From Actinernus sp. WN-2022 (taxonomy: Eukaryota; Cnidaria; Anthozoa; Actiniaria; Actinernidae), in NCBI GenBank assembly GCA_030867875.1, contig JAOWCC010001501.1, positions 25,417,036-25,481,035 of the forward strand: a stretch of DNA of 64,000 nucleotides, given 5' to 3'. The notes under the pieces are model-generated. The model worked only from the letters and a program-made list of their open reading frames with translations, was not told the origin of the DNA and searched no databases. Shown here piece after piece: positions 41,101 through 56,100 of the stretch. The translations under genes were made by a program, and so were the position numbers. Every line of letters begins with the position of its first letter. Position 1 is the stretch's first letter.

Positions 41101-44100
41101 AGATAGCTAGCTTTTCATTTTTTATCCAGTCTATTATTGTTATTGGACCAATAAACAATCGCTGTCTGTCTGTCTGTCATTATACTATCAGAAATCACTT
41201 GAAAATCACACATTTGAGAATTATAAAATTCCACATTAGCTTGTTATTCCCTGCTAATGTTGTGGAGTTTTGTTGTTCTCAAATGTGTGAATTTCGAATG
41301 ATTTCTGATAGTGCAATTATTGTTGAGGGAGGGGAGAGGGGGCCGGGGGGGGGGGGGGGGGGGGGGCATATTCTTCATTTTGTATGTTCATAAGCCAGGG
41401 TTTTTCTTGGCTAGACTTGTACATGCCCCAGGTTGAGATTCTTGTAAGGTCTTGGCAAGCTAGATTCTCAACCTGGGTGTACATAAGGCAGTGACTATTT
41501 TAAATGACACCTACATGACTGTACACATATACATGTAAATAGTAAGTGTTTTGAATACATTGTATATTGTTTCTTCAGTTGAAAAGTCGACATCATCTTG
41601 GTCATCTTGAGAAACACAAGGACTATGTTTTACGTGCCAAGTAAGTTGATACTCATCATACAAAATGTGCAAGTGGTAGGGCCTTTATCTGTACAGGAAT
41701 GCCAGGGACATGAACTGCCCCCTCCCTCTCTTAAGCCATATTAAATAATAGTGCCAACTCTGTTTTGAGCGAGTCTAGGCAGGTACTATCGTCTTGCGCA
41801 TGCTCTGTGTGACCCGAATTGTCCCGGATAGGCGAGCGAAAGTGTTTATATGACAAAAAGTTGGCTTGCCCCCCCCCCCCCCCCCCCCAGTCCTAACCTG
41901 TGAACCGATTGCCCCTCCCCCCCCCGAGTCAAGTTTGTGGTTGTTGAAAATGTATGAAAATTTTCTTCATATAACAGAGTTGCTAAGAAATTAGTACATG
42001 TAATTATAGGCAGGACCCTATGGTAGAACAGCCAGGGAAAAAACATCTAGTACATGTAAATTGGGAAACCTTGAAGTGAAATTGTAGCCCACCACCAAAT
42101 AGGCCCCTTACATGCAAACTTGTACATTTTTATATGACACCACAATAACTACTATTGGTAAAAGAAGTTGTGAAATCAAATAAAGTTCTCTTTGATAGCT
42201 AATTTCTGTAAATCTCTCTGATAGCTAATTTATGTAAATCCTATAATGACCCATTGTGTATATGAAATGTCACAGTTGTTGTCTTTATGGGTCCTTGGAC
42301 CATCCCATATAGAAGATGAGCTAGTAAATAATAATTACATGTATTATTAAAGCTTACAGTACTTTAATTAATATCTGTTTCCAGGGACTACCACAGCAAA
42401 CAGGCCAGACTCAAACTTCTCAGGGACAAGGTGCTGTACACATAATTGTATAATTTAGTTAATTAACTGAGTGTTTATCTTATGCAGAGATTTGGTTGTA
42501 ATTTTATACTATCTGATCATTATTAGCTACTGTATATGTTGGGTTAGATCAATGGGACAATAATTTAGTACCTAGGAATGTCAGTAATTCAGTGTTGTTT
42601 TTTTGCAAAAACCTTGAAAGGAAGGAAACAGAAAGACTCCTGCCATTTTTTGTAAAAGGATTGGTCATAGTCCACTGTCAGACATCAATCTGATTCCCTG
42701 TATATTATATAATTATACATATGATGTACATGTATTATAGCGGAGCGGCATACATATATATATACTGATGTAGCATTCATGAACAGAGTGAAATTTTGCT
42801 GGATGTTCTTTATACCGCCCAACCAGTGCACCAGCACGCAGAACACGTGAGGTTTTTGAGTCCTGAATATTGGGTGCTCAATTTTGTTGGCTATTTTTAT
42901 CACCATCCTGTTGTTTACATTCAATCCTCTTTTTATGGGAATTTGCGATTTCCTAAACAATTATCTCAATTATCAGTCTAAATTTTTGCCGTTTTGCGCA
43001 AAATATTCAATTTACAACTTTAAATTATGTTACATCTCTGCATGCATGTGCATATGCTTCATGTTCTTTCTGGTGTATGCCATCACCTTTGCCATTACAT
43101 ATGCGCATGCGACTCAACTGCATGTGCACTACTTATTTTTGTAAATTAATTTTCATTATATATATGTGCGTGCATCTCTTCGTATTTGATTATTGTGAGC
43201 TCTGCTCATAGACTTGCCTATATATACATATATATTATTAACTGTATTCTGTATCAGATTTACAGAAAACTAACTACATTGTAGCTGAGTTAGTACTCTG
43301 TAACTGATACATTATGGATCTTTACAGGGGTAGTCATGTGACTTGAATGCTGCATTTGGATTGGGTTAATAGTACCCTTATGAATTTTAAAAGATTTTGT
43401 AAACATACATGTACATTGTAATTCATTGTTTCAGGCTCTGAACAAAAACCCAGATGAATTCTATTACAAGATGATAAGCAGTAAGACGAAGGTGAGTCCT
43501 GACACTTTGACAAGACTCAAGGACAGGGTTCTTGTTTTTAGAAGCCAGCAACCAGCGGATTTCTGCTGGCTGTCAGGTTAAAAGTAGCCACCTGTTTAGC
43601 CCAAATTTCCCCTTAATTATGGCATGTGAACCTATTCTTGTAACTGCCTGTAAAACACTCTGTGGCCTCTTGTTTTAATTCCTACTCATCTGACAACCCT
43701 GCAAGGAGTATCTAATATAACATTGAACAATTATTAGTAAATTCTCCTAAGAACATTGTTGCCAGTGAATTCCAAGTTGCTACGGGGAGTAAAATAAATA
43801 ATGGTCACAGCATATGTAGAGCACTGCATAAGACTGACAGCCAATTGTTGGAGGTACGTGTACATGACATTGTATCCTTTCATGAATAAGTTTCACCACC
43901 AAGTGCTCGACCCCTCTCCCATCTTCCAGAAAAGAAAATGACTGCTTTGCTTGAAAGAGTTTTTATGCTAAACAGCCAACCTTACTAAATTGGATTGAAT
44001 GGATAGCAACATCAGGGCAAGACGAAAGTGCTGTCTGATAGCCCAGGGCTAATGGATTTCCCTGTCGGGCTTAGTACATTGTAGATTGGTTTGATGGTAA

Positions 44101-47100
44101 GTAACCAAAATAGGCTTCTTAAAATTTTTAGTTAATTAAAAGTTGGGCAAGCTTGAAAGACCCATGGGCTAGTGGAATAAGGTTGAAGCTGCCCTGAAGG
44201 TCAAGCTTTAATTGAGATTAAATTAATGTAATTTAGACATGGTTAAATATCCAGCGACTATCGTGGGCCCTGTGGTGTGCTCTGGGCCCTGGGATGGTTT
44301 TCATCCGGGACTTTTAGTGGTGGTTATTGCTTGTGGTTTGGAGTTTGTTGCCAGTTGCACACCGCTGTGATCACTTGCAGCTTTCCCTCCCCTTCTGTCC
44401 ACTATATGTGTGACCCAGTGCTCTTGGCTGTTTGGTTGCCAAGATTACCCAGGACTGCCTTTAGTTATGTGCAGTCCTGGGCACTGAACCTCCAACTTAG
44501 ATTCCTCAACTTGGATCCCTCAACATTTGGTCATTGGTCTGCATATTAATTAGCTGGTTTACTTAATTTCTTTTTTCTTCAGCATGCAGTAACCATGAAC
44601 ATGTACGACAATGTTTTGTAAAAGCTATTGCTGGTCTGGGAAGATAAATAATCAACAAAAACTCAATTAAGGTACAAGTGTATACTAACCACCATCGGGA
44701 GTGAGTAGCAGCTGAAGTTTCGAGTATTAGTCCTTCATCAGGGCGAAAGAGGAAATTATGAGTGCAGAAATAGTTTATAAAGTGTTGAGTACATGACAGG
44801 TTATCATTTTCATGCTGAATTTTAATGCTTCCACAACAGGATGGTGTACACACTTTAACATCAGGCAAGAAGCACACTGCCGATCAGCTGAAGCTAATGA
44901 AGTCACAAGACCTAAGCTATGTCAACTTAAAGAAGAATGCCGAATTAAAGGTATAGTGCATGTATGGGCTTAAAGACCCTGTGTCCGAGCCCATGAATCA
45001 TTGTGCACACAACTGATGTTTTTGAGGGTCATGAAAATCAGAAATATCAGCATTGTTGTTATGTGAATCTTTTGAAATCCATCTACATGTATATTTTGGG
45101 CCATCTTGTATTAAAGTTTTACTTCCACAATTTATATACATGACTTGTATATGTTTAACTGACTTTCTTTTATCTTAAATTTTGTATATAGTTATTGTAC
45201 TGTTTCAAATGTAACTTTCTTCGAAATCCCGGTCTAGAGCAGCAAGTAGAGGAAGGCCGAAAAAAAGACTACAGAGAGAGAGGTGAAGTGACTCGGCAAA
45301 TAATTCTTCAGCAGTCCACCTTTTGCTTTCTGTAGGTCCACAAGAGAACACTTGTGTTTCAAAAGGAGTACTATGTGAGTTTCTTGGGGATTTGCTACAC
45401 TCTACACTCTATTAGAACTGGTTGGCTTCATTGGAAAGACAAAGCAACCAAGGCAGTGCAGAAGATTTATAGTTTCGCATGGCTCCAGAAGTGTTTTCCA
45501 CTTATATGTGAAACTTCAGATCAATGGAGAAAACCTCTGGAACCATGATGGTACAAAGAAAGCAATGCCCTTCACTGTTTTTATCTCCAGTTAGTCCAGA
45601 AGTTGCTTCCAAAAATATAACCGCAGTATCAAAGTCCACCGAGTACAACTGTTTCTTTGCTGTGACTCGAGTGCAAGTACAACATTTGCACTCAAAACAT
45701 TTCATTCACAAGGAAAGTAGAGATCATCAACTGCAGGTAAACAATGTTGGAGGCATGAAAACAAGCTACCAAGAGTATTTGTTTGCTCGTCGATTGTGAA
45801 AAGTCACTCATACTCGAATCTAAAGTCTCCCTACCAAGCATTGGTCAAGTTATATTCGAACCATCCAGCGATAATTCATGGGCTTGATCAGGCCTTTAAT
45901 CTGCTAGAAATTATGAAATTCTCTTATGTGCACTTCTTTTATGAAACTAATAAACAATCAAGAGCATTTGAATTAGACTAAAAGCTAGCCTTCTAGCTAG
46001 GAAGCCATTGATAAACAAACTAATCAAAACATTGCTGCCATATGATTCATGGGCTCGGACACAGGGTCTTTAAAACCCTTGATTATGTTTACAACACATA
46101 ATGTACTCTAAAAGATATTTCAAAAACGTCTGTTAAGAGGAACAAGCAACATGCCAATACCAAAACACCAATACCCATCATGTCAATATCCAATAACAAT
46201 ATTTACCCAATACCAAAACCCAAGATGTTGATACCCATTGCCTATACCCAACATGCCAATACCCAATAACAATACCCAACATTCCAGTACCCAATACCCA
46301 ACATGCCAATACCAATAAGCAATATACCAATGCCCAATATACCAATAACCCAACACCAATACCCAACATGCCAATACCAATAATCAATATACCAATACCC
46401 AACATGTCAATACCCAATACCAATACCCAGTACTAATTCCCAACAACAATACCCAACATGCCAATACCCAATAATAATACCCAACATGCCAATACCCAAT
46501 GCCAATACCCAACATGCCATAACCCAACACCAATACCAAACATGCCAATACCAATAAGCAATATACCAATGCCCGATATACCAATACCCAACATGACAAT
46601 ACCCAAAACCAATACCCAGTACTAATTCCCAACAACAATACCCAACATGCCAATACCCAATAATAATACCTAACATGCCAATACCCAACATGCCATAACC
46701 CAACACCAATACCCAACATGCCATAATCCAACACCAATACCCAACATGCCATAATCCATCACCAATACCCAACATGCCATAACCCAACACCAATACCCAA
46801 CATGCCATAACCCAACACCAATACCCAACATGCCATAATCCATCACCAATACCCAACATGCCATAACCCAACACCAATACCCAACATGCCATAATCCAAC
46901 ATGCCATAACCCAACACCAATACCCAACATGCCATAATCCATCACCAATACCCAACATGCCATAATCCAACACCAATACCCAACATGCCATAACCCAACA
47001 CCAATACCCAACATGCCATAATCCAACACCAATACCCAACATGCCATAACCCAACACCAATACCCAACATGCCATAATCCATCACCAATACCTAACATGC

Positions 47101-50100
47101 CATAACCCAACACCAATACCCAACATGCCATAACCCAACACCAATACCCAACATGCCATAACCCAACACCAATACCCAACATGCCATAACCCAACACCAA
47201 TACCCAACATGCCATAACCCAACACCAATACCCAACATCCGTAGTGTAGTTCTGTGATGTATCACCTCTCTGCTCACTGTGTCCTGGGATGCAATAGTTT
47301 CATTGTGGACACAGAATCCCAGCAAACGATATTAATGAAAACACCACTCTGGTGAAAAAGTCTGGGGATAATGCTGAATACCATAAATGTAAGACCTTGG
47401 TCAAATGGGTTCAACACTGCTCCAACATTTGTTGCATCACATTGAAGGATATTCAACAATGTTGGGTTAAAAAGTTGCGAAGAGACCTGAGAATGAGAAC
47501 CAGACAGATCTGGTCCACCCTGCCACCATGATGCACATGCCCATATTCAACAAATGTCGAATGAAGTAGTCAAACGGTTTCAATGTGACTCAACATTTAC
47601 AAGAACAATAGAAGTTAATGAAATGTTGTAGAGATGTTGAATCGAAGTTTGAATGCATAAAATGTATCAAACTGTATTCAACATGCTTTCAACACCATTC
47701 AACCCCTTTCAACATTGTTGAAAGGACATGTCAAATGGTTTCAACACTGGGTTTCAACAGAAGTTGTACCGATGTTGTACCAATGTTGTACCAATGTTGA
47801 AACCATTTGACCAAGGCTTAAAAGCGCTCGCTTTTGTGAAAAAAAACTGACCTGCTTTTGAAGGCCTTCCTTCAGTTTTCACGTGAATGTTTTTGGAAAA
47901 AATATTTCCTGCAGTCCATGTGACTCAGTTTATCGTATCCTACATTTTACTTTTTGTTACTTTTTTTACATTTCCCTTCTTAATTAACTCTTCAGAAAAT
48001 AGAGAAACTACAAGCAAGTCTTCATTTACTGGAGAATCCAGGGGATAGCGGCCCGCTTAACCAGCACATTGTGTTCGTAGAGAGTAAAAAGCAAGGTACA
48101 TGTATGTACTTGTAAGAGTCATGTTTTTCAGTTACTTTGGTGATACAGTAAGGTTTTGTGCTAGTGTGTTATGTATGATACAGTATGAAATTAAGAGCTT
48201 GAAGGTGGACATTGTGTATGAAGAGGAGGGGAACTGGGTGGTGCAGCGTGTTAGCGCTCGCCTCTCACCTCTGTGGCCTGGGTTCGATTCCCGGATGCAG
48301 TGCCACATGTGAGTTGAGTTTGTGGTTGTTTCTCTCCCATGCTCTGAGGGTTTTCTCCGGGTTCTCTGGTTTCCTCCCTGGTGAGTCGAGAGTAGTGTGT
48401 ACAGAATATATGAATGTAGTGGGGAGTGTGTGTGGAGTAAAAGCAGTCTCCCACCAGCTGCAAGCTGTAAACACTAGCCTGCTATAACAAATAAAACATT
48501 TATTTATATTTATTTCAATACAAGAATATTAAGTTATAATATTACTCAAAACGTTCTCTTCATATTCAAAGCCAATACATGTACATTTTGTAATATTAGC
48601 AGAAATTTGATCATAATAATTAAGCTAGAGAGGTGCACCACCTCCCCTGCAACTGTCTACTTTTTGTTCTGTGTGATACAGTGACAATTAAACCATGAGT
48701 AATGGGTTTAATGCAATGTCTAAAGCCCTGCGCAGACACCTCCCCTTCAACTGTCTACTTTTTGTACTCATACAGTGACATTTAAACCGTGAGTGATGGG
48801 TTTAATGCAAGGTCTAAAGCCCTGCGCAGATACCTCCCCTTCAACTGTCTACTTTTTGTACTCATACAGTGACATTTAAACCGTGAGTGATGGGTTTAAT
48901 GCAAGGTCTAAAGCCCTGCGCAGACACCTCCCCTGCAACTGTCTACTTTTTGTACTCATACAGTGACATTTAAACCGTGAGTGATGGGTTTAATGCAAGG
49001 TCTAAAGCCCTGCGCAGACACCTCCCCTTCAACTGTCTACTTTTTGTACTCATACAGTGACATTTAAACCGTGAGTGATGGGTTTAATGCAAGGTCTAAA
49101 GCCCTGCGCAGACACCTCCCCTGCAACTGTCTACTTTTTGTACTCATACAGTGACATTTAAACCGTGAGTGATGGGTTTAATGCAAGGTCTAAAGCCCTG
49201 CGCAGACACCTCCCCTTCAACTGTCTACTTTTTGTACTCATACAGTGACATTTAAACCGTGAGTGATGGGTTTAATGCAAGGTCTAAAGCCCTGCGCAGA
49301 CACCTCCCCTGCAACTGTTTATTTTTTGTACTCATACAGTTACATTTAAACCGTGAGTGATGGGTTTAATGCAAGGTCTAAAGCCCTGCGCAGACACCTC
49401 CCCTGCAACTGTTTATTTTTTGTACTCATACAGTTACATTTAAACCGTGAGTGATGGGTTTAATGCAAGGTCTAAAGCCCTGCACAGACACCTCCCCTGC
49501 AACTGTCTACTTTTTGTACTCATACAGTGACATTTAAACCGTGAGTGATGGGTTTAATGCAAGGTCTAAAGCCCTGCGCAGACACCTCCCCTGCAACTGT
49601 CTACTTTTTGTACTCATACAGTGACATTTAAACCGTGAGTGATGGGTTTAATGCAAGGTCTAAAGCCCTGCACAGACACCTCCCCTGCAACTGTCTACTT
49701 TTTGTACTCATACAGTGACATTTAAACCGTGAGTGATGGGTTTAATGCAAGTCCTGCGCAAATGAGGTAACATTGTTGTGGAAACGTGTGAAATTCATTG
49801 TTTCCCAACATGTTTCTTTGTTTGCATGTGTGTGAAACATTTGTTGTGGAAGCAAAAGCAAATTTTGTTTCCGCATCAAATTTTCCTTGTTTGCTCACTG
49901 AAGGAACAATGTTGACTTAAGATCCCAGGGCTGTGCGCTATATAGATGTTGCACACGCACAAACTTCCTAGCATGATTAAGGCACATGTGGCAGTATTTG
50001 TTTCTGGTGAAAATGTGTCTTGATTTGCTCAGCCAGGCAGCAAAACAGTTTTCCTGCTTTCCGCTCATTTATTCACCCAAGAAACATTATCATCAACCTC

Positions 50101-53100
50101 TGTGTTGACAGCGTTATTTATGTATAAAAATAAATAAGACACAGTCTTTTTTTTTATGCGTTCCCAAGGACTGTGTATACCAGGAAAGAATCGTCATGTA
50201 TTGCATCACCGGTGACATCGCACGAAGACAATTGAACGCAATTATTTAAGCGATATTTATTTAAGCAACTTGCCAAACTGACCATGTAGCATTGACGCTA
50301 TTACAGACACCAACAATAATTTAGTATTAAAATTCTGACAAACTTAGATTTGATTCTTGTTCAGGCTCATTATTTTGGGTTTTAGGACTCAATAAGTTTG
50401 GTCTGAGACTCATATATTTTGATGGAACGAGTCCCCAGGACTCATTCCATACAATTCGTAATAAAATCATTGAAGATAGCCACAAATTCCATTTAATTTG
50501 TGAAACACCTTGTACTTGTCGGGCCTCAAATTCTAAATCCTCAAGCAAATGTCTGCTAGTATGATTTTTTCCACTAGCAAAAATCCAGAGGCTATTGGCA
50601 AAATGCACTGCCACATACTCATCTTCTGTATGTTCACAGTATCACTACATTAGAGTACATTAAAGTGCCTATAAGCCCTAGCCATTTATTTGGGTGTAGT
50701 AAAGCAGGGAACAAGCCAGGCTGCGCCATTGCGCCATTCCCGCTTTAAAAATACATTTGTCCCTTGAAAAAAATACAATAATGGTCAAATTGACCCGCTT
50801 TGGCTGCTTCCAAAGGAAATTAATGGCAGTTCACTCACAAAAGGGCAAAATTGTCCCTTCTGGCTCAATCCCTGGTAAAGTGTTTTAAGGTTATCGTATA
50901 GCTTCAGAGCCGAATTTTTCAAAAAATATTTTTTTCACGTAAAAACAAAGTTTAGAGTGTTAAGTATCCAACAGAAAAAAATTTGGTTGAATTTTTTGTT
51001 ATCTAGACGGAGAAATATCAAAAAGAAACATTTTACCGAAAGATTGCGTTACATATTTTGATTGACAGCTCATACACCACATCAATCGTCATGTCTCATG
51101 AGCATTCAACCGTAGCTAAGCGCGGAGTCGTTTACCGTTCATGATCAGTTCGGAGTTCGCTCTGTGGCTTGTTGTCAGCGTTCTATCGAATCTTTTCTCA
51201 CATAAATATGTCATCGTAAATTCGAAGCGTATTCGCTAAAATTATCCGTAGATTTCTTCTTCAAAACAAGTATCTGGTCCTTGGAGTTCAAGAAAGAGGA
51301 AAAAATCAAAGAACTGTTCGAAATTATATATTCTTATTACCACTGGCTAAACTATTTTGTTGTACATTAGGCCGCTTGATTCCTCTTAAGTATTTCTACA
51401 ATAACATGCCCAATCTCTGACATTTTCCGGAGCATATATTCACGGGCTGATTCTTCGGGTAATTTATCTGTCCTCGTGCTTTTCTTTCGTCTTCCGCGTC
51501 CGTTTGGTCTACTTTGGTTTTGCCTTCTTCTTGTCTTTAGCTGGTTTATCCTTTGCCGTTGCAATTGCCTTATTCTGGCGTTTAACCGGTTTATTCTTGG
51601 TTTTGCCCATAATGAAAAGTGATTGGAAACGCGAAACTAACTCAACTGAGCTTGAAGACCTTTGATTGTGTTGCTTTCATGCCGCTGAGAAATTGGTGGG
51701 AAGTTTTGACAGTGACATTTCCCAGTCACTGGTTGAACATCATTGGCTGCTTTATATAGAAGGTCTTTGATTGCTGTGAAAGAGGCGGGGCACCAGAATC
51801 AGTCTCGCCGGCCGGCTAAAACTTTTCAGAGCGTTTTCTTGACTTTCTATTTTCGTTCTAAACATAGTTTGTAAAAAGCTCCAACTCGACGCGAATTTGT
51901 GCGAATTACTTCAAATTTTCACATATTGTTCGCAATTATATCAGCTAAAAAATTGTGTCGGCGATTTTTTTTTTTTTTTAAAGAGAGGCGCTGACATCGA
52001 TTCCCGCATCTATACTTGGATTGCGCGTTAGCAGTTTCACGAAGACCAAAATATCTTCAGAACGGCTTCGAATTTCCACAATCGCCGACACAATTTCGTA
52101 AACAACGTCTGCGGGAGTCCAGAAAAGCAAACAGATCTTAAATTCATTAAATTGTCGTGGAGTTGGAGCTCTTGGAAACCAACTCGCTTGTTCGGAAAAT
52201 AAGTTTATTGAAAAATCGCACTTTTATCAAAATTACAAACCTTAGGTATAACGTTGTAGCCAATTTTATTAGCCTGTACACAGACCTCCGTAATCCCTTC
52301 AAAGGAAGGAAAAGGTGGTCTGTACTACGGATGAGTTAATCGTGTTCGACATAATTTTGCATAAATTACATATCGATTTCCATTGGCCGAGAAACACTAG
52401 GCGGTACACATTGTAGATTTCAGATTGTTCATTTCCTATTGTTAACGGCAATGCAAGGACGCGCTGGGAAGCGTGGGAAATAAAATAAATTCCCTTCTTC
52501 GATAGCCTATATACACAGACCTTCGTAATCCATTCAAAGGAAGGGATTTGGAGATCTTTCTATCCTCGAGGAAGTGGAAGATTGGATGGATTCGTGAGTT
52601 TGAGAACCACGTGAACTCGAGGTTTGAGAAGTCGCGCTCGTAAGCAACTCGCCTGACCGCCGAGGCTATTGATATTGCTTCTGGTTGATCGTCTCCCACA
52701 GCCATTCGCTTTGCAAAAAGGCCCCTTGAACATGGACTTTCTTTTCGTTTTGAATAACTAGACGATATCTGAAGAAGAATTTCGTTTGTTCCCTGCAAAT
52801 TCTTTCAAACTTCCTAGCTAGGCACTTTCTGCATATATGTTGAGGCCGACTTTTTACTTGAAGAACGAGAGAAATAATTTATTCCCAGACTTGAAATGCA
52901 GGAGTGTAGGTTTTTGTCGAGGGTCGAGGGGCGAGTGTAAAAAGTCGAGGGTCGAGTGTAAAAAGTCGAGGGTCGAGTGTAAAAAGTCGAGGGTCGAGGG
53001 TAAAAAGTGGGTGTCTAGATAACGAAGACCTAGAAAACGAAGACCTAGAAAACGAAGACCGAAGATCGAAGACCCTAGATAACGAAGACTCAAAAACGAA

Positions 53101-56100
53101 CACCCTAGATAATGAAGATCTAAAAACGAAGACCCACCTAGATAACGAAGATCTAAAAACGAAGACCCTAGATAACGAAGACCAGAAAACGAAGACCCCC
53201 CTAGATAACGAAGACCCGAAAAACGAAGACCCTAGATAACGAAGACCCGAAAAACGAAGACCCTAGATAACGAAGACCCGAAAAACGAAGACCCTAGATA
53301 ACGAAGACCCGAAAACGAAGACCCCCCTAGATAACGAAGATCTAAAAACGAAGACCCTAGATAACGAAGACCCTAGATAACGAAGACCCGAAAACGAAGA
53401 CCCCCCTAGATAACGAAGACCCGAAAACGAAGACCCCCCTAGATAACGAAGATCTAAAAACGAAGACCCCCTAGATAACTAGGGTCTTCGTTTTCTAGGT
53501 CTTCGTTATCTAGATCACCCGCGTGTGATCTAGATAACGAAGATCTAAAAACGAAGACCCTAGATAACGAAGACCCGAAAACGAAGACCCCCCTAGATAA
53601 CGAAGACCCAAAAACGAAGACCCTAGATAACGAAGACCCTAGATAACGAAGACCCAAAAACGAAGACCCAAACAAACTACCATTTTCTAGCGTTTCAAAG
53701 CTTTTTGACAACAGATGGCACGTGACTTGTTGGCCCATAGCAATTATTAAACGCCATACTGGGGTTGACCCGTGGCCGTGGTAATTATTTGTAGCTGGAC
53801 TTCGAAGCGTTTTTCTTTCTTTCTTACTAAATTCTTATCGAAATAAGCCTGATACAGAACAATAGTAAAGGTTTTTCTTTACTTTTGATCCGGTATGTCG
53901 ACAAATAAGCTGAGGAAAATAGAGCTTAGACGCTCAAACGAACGAACTCTGCATGGCATTAATTTGCCAAACATGGCGGCCGCTCAACAAGGTAAAGTAG
54001 TCATAATTAAACGAATAGTATTGTAATAGTTGAGCAGATTCCTTCTTTCTTTTATACTATATTATATAAAGCCGTAATTACGGGGTTAATACTTCGGATA
54101 GTACACGAAACATTGACGAACGGCACCATGAGTACGTGATGCAATGGTCGAAATGACCACAGGAAGGCCAAGCTCTGTATTTGACAGTTTTCCCATATTA
54201 GAAGAAGAAAATGAAAAATAAATAAAATATTTAACTTTAAAGAACTTGTCTTGTGTTATCATGTGTATTTAAGTAACCATATCGCAATCTTAGTGCTCTG
54301 GCACCTGTAATAGTATGTTTTCTAGCTAGCTCTTTTTCTTTAAATATAACTGAAGAGGGAATCAGGTTTTTCTCAACTATAGTTTTCTTATAGCTATATG
54401 TTTGATGTGGTGACATGAAATATTGAGAACATATTAAATACCTTGTAAGCTTTCTGCAGCAAATACATCAACTCCAATGTTTCAAAAAGTGACATAAAGA
54501 ACTTAAGAATTTAATTAATTTAATCTAATTAAGCTTATAACATGCTTCCTCTTAATAATTACTGGCAGGAATACTTAGACTTAGTGTTTTTCTTTAAGTG
54601 CAAATCAGGCATCGTTAATCTGGATTATACTTCATACAGTCAGGGGTGTTCCAGCCGTTGCCAAACTGGATTTATCTTATTACTAAATACGCAAGAACCT
54701 CCCTTTTTCGTGACTCTTTTTTCAATAGAATAGCTAACTTGTGGAATTGTATTCCAGATACTATTAAAGCTGCTCAGTCCTCTCACTTCCTTCAAATGGC
54801 AACTAAAGTCATTTAATTTTATGTGCTTACAGAATGTTTTTGATGGAAATAATATTAGATCATATAAAGTAATTTGTCCCAAATGTTGCTGCATCAGCCT
54901 TATGTTGGCTGTAAATAAAAATGTAATTAATGATAAGTAATACTTTTCCCTAATATGCCATTCTTCTTTCCTAGTATACTGTTGCTTCCATGTAATTATC
55001 TATCTTATACAAATTATGTCTAATTTATATTATTTAATATATTTAACTTAGTATTAATTAGTTATAATGGTGTATGTAAAATACAATTTTTACCTTTTTA
55101 AATGTATTATTAATTTTGTATTATTATTTGTATTTTTTGTTTGGGTTAACTTAATACGAGACCCTTGTCCTTGTGTATTTCCCTTCAGCTAGTCCATTTG
55201 TCCTAATGCATTGTATTTAGTTTGCTGTGTGTGTCTATCATGACTAGTTGTAAAGTTAATAAATAAATAATAATAATAATGTGTAGTTCCAGAAAATATC
55301 CATACCCCAAAAACTCAAAAAAATTGTATATTTTCTATGCATCAATGTTGTTGTGATAAAAAGGTACAATGGAGAATAATGCATTAACAAAAAAAAAAAA
55401 TTATTACTTTCTGTTCTTTTCGTTCAGACTTGGCATTAATTGGATACTCACTAAGTAATCAATTGTTTGACCAATTTTTTTCTAGACAGGAGCTATGAGC
55501 AAAAATGTGTTTCCCTATTCTTCTCTTATTGGACACTAATTCAGAGCCAAACCTAAGGTTAGAGGGGGTGCAGGTTCAAAGTTCAAGTTAATTGCAAAGA
55601 TTTGTATTAGGCACAACATATGTATCTTCAAGTTGCTGAGACTTCATTTTTGGGAGACATGTGCTAATGCATCCAATCATGTGATCTGCCACACCATTTT
55701 CTTGTCCATAATTGGGATTATTGCTTTCCAATCATAGATAACCTGTAAAAAATTCTCCTGTTTAAAATATAAGGTCATTTCACATGCAATTGACATTATT
55801 CAACTACAATGGATGCTAACATCCTGTAAAATAACTTTGGTTGCAAACATAAGAGGTCACATGACATCGGTAGGGTGGTGATTAATGAGATGACATCTAC
55901 CCAGGTTTCGACCCAGCTAGGCCTTTAATTACTATGTCTATGGTGAACTCTTTCAATTGCTTGTTTTAATGCTAGTGAATAGTCGGACAAATACAATATG
56001 CTTTTGCTCAGGACTCAAAAGAATATTGGGATGAATATCGTTTACTCTAGGCGCTCGTACTAAAAAAATCCTGTGTTTAACTTTAAAGTCAGGTCCAGCT

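Noticed and set aside
37960..41190. Twin-priming inversion of a LINE
   Set aside because: The inverted part is internal, with plus-sense sequence on both sides, which twin priming does not produce.
46407..47075. 222-codon open frame on the minus strand
   Set aside because: Entirely composed of the 28-bp minisatellite; no codon structure other than the repeat.
48232..48320. tRNA gene
   Set aside because: Good A and B boxes but no acceptor pairing; the body and TTTA tail match another SINE copy.
48640..49760. CRISPR array
   Set aside because: The 94-bp units are contiguous with no unique spacers, and the genome is eukaryotic.
52837..53738. Several ORFs of SRVECKKSRVE or SSLSRVFVFGS type
   Set aside because: Translations of the two minisatellites in the arms of the foldback region.
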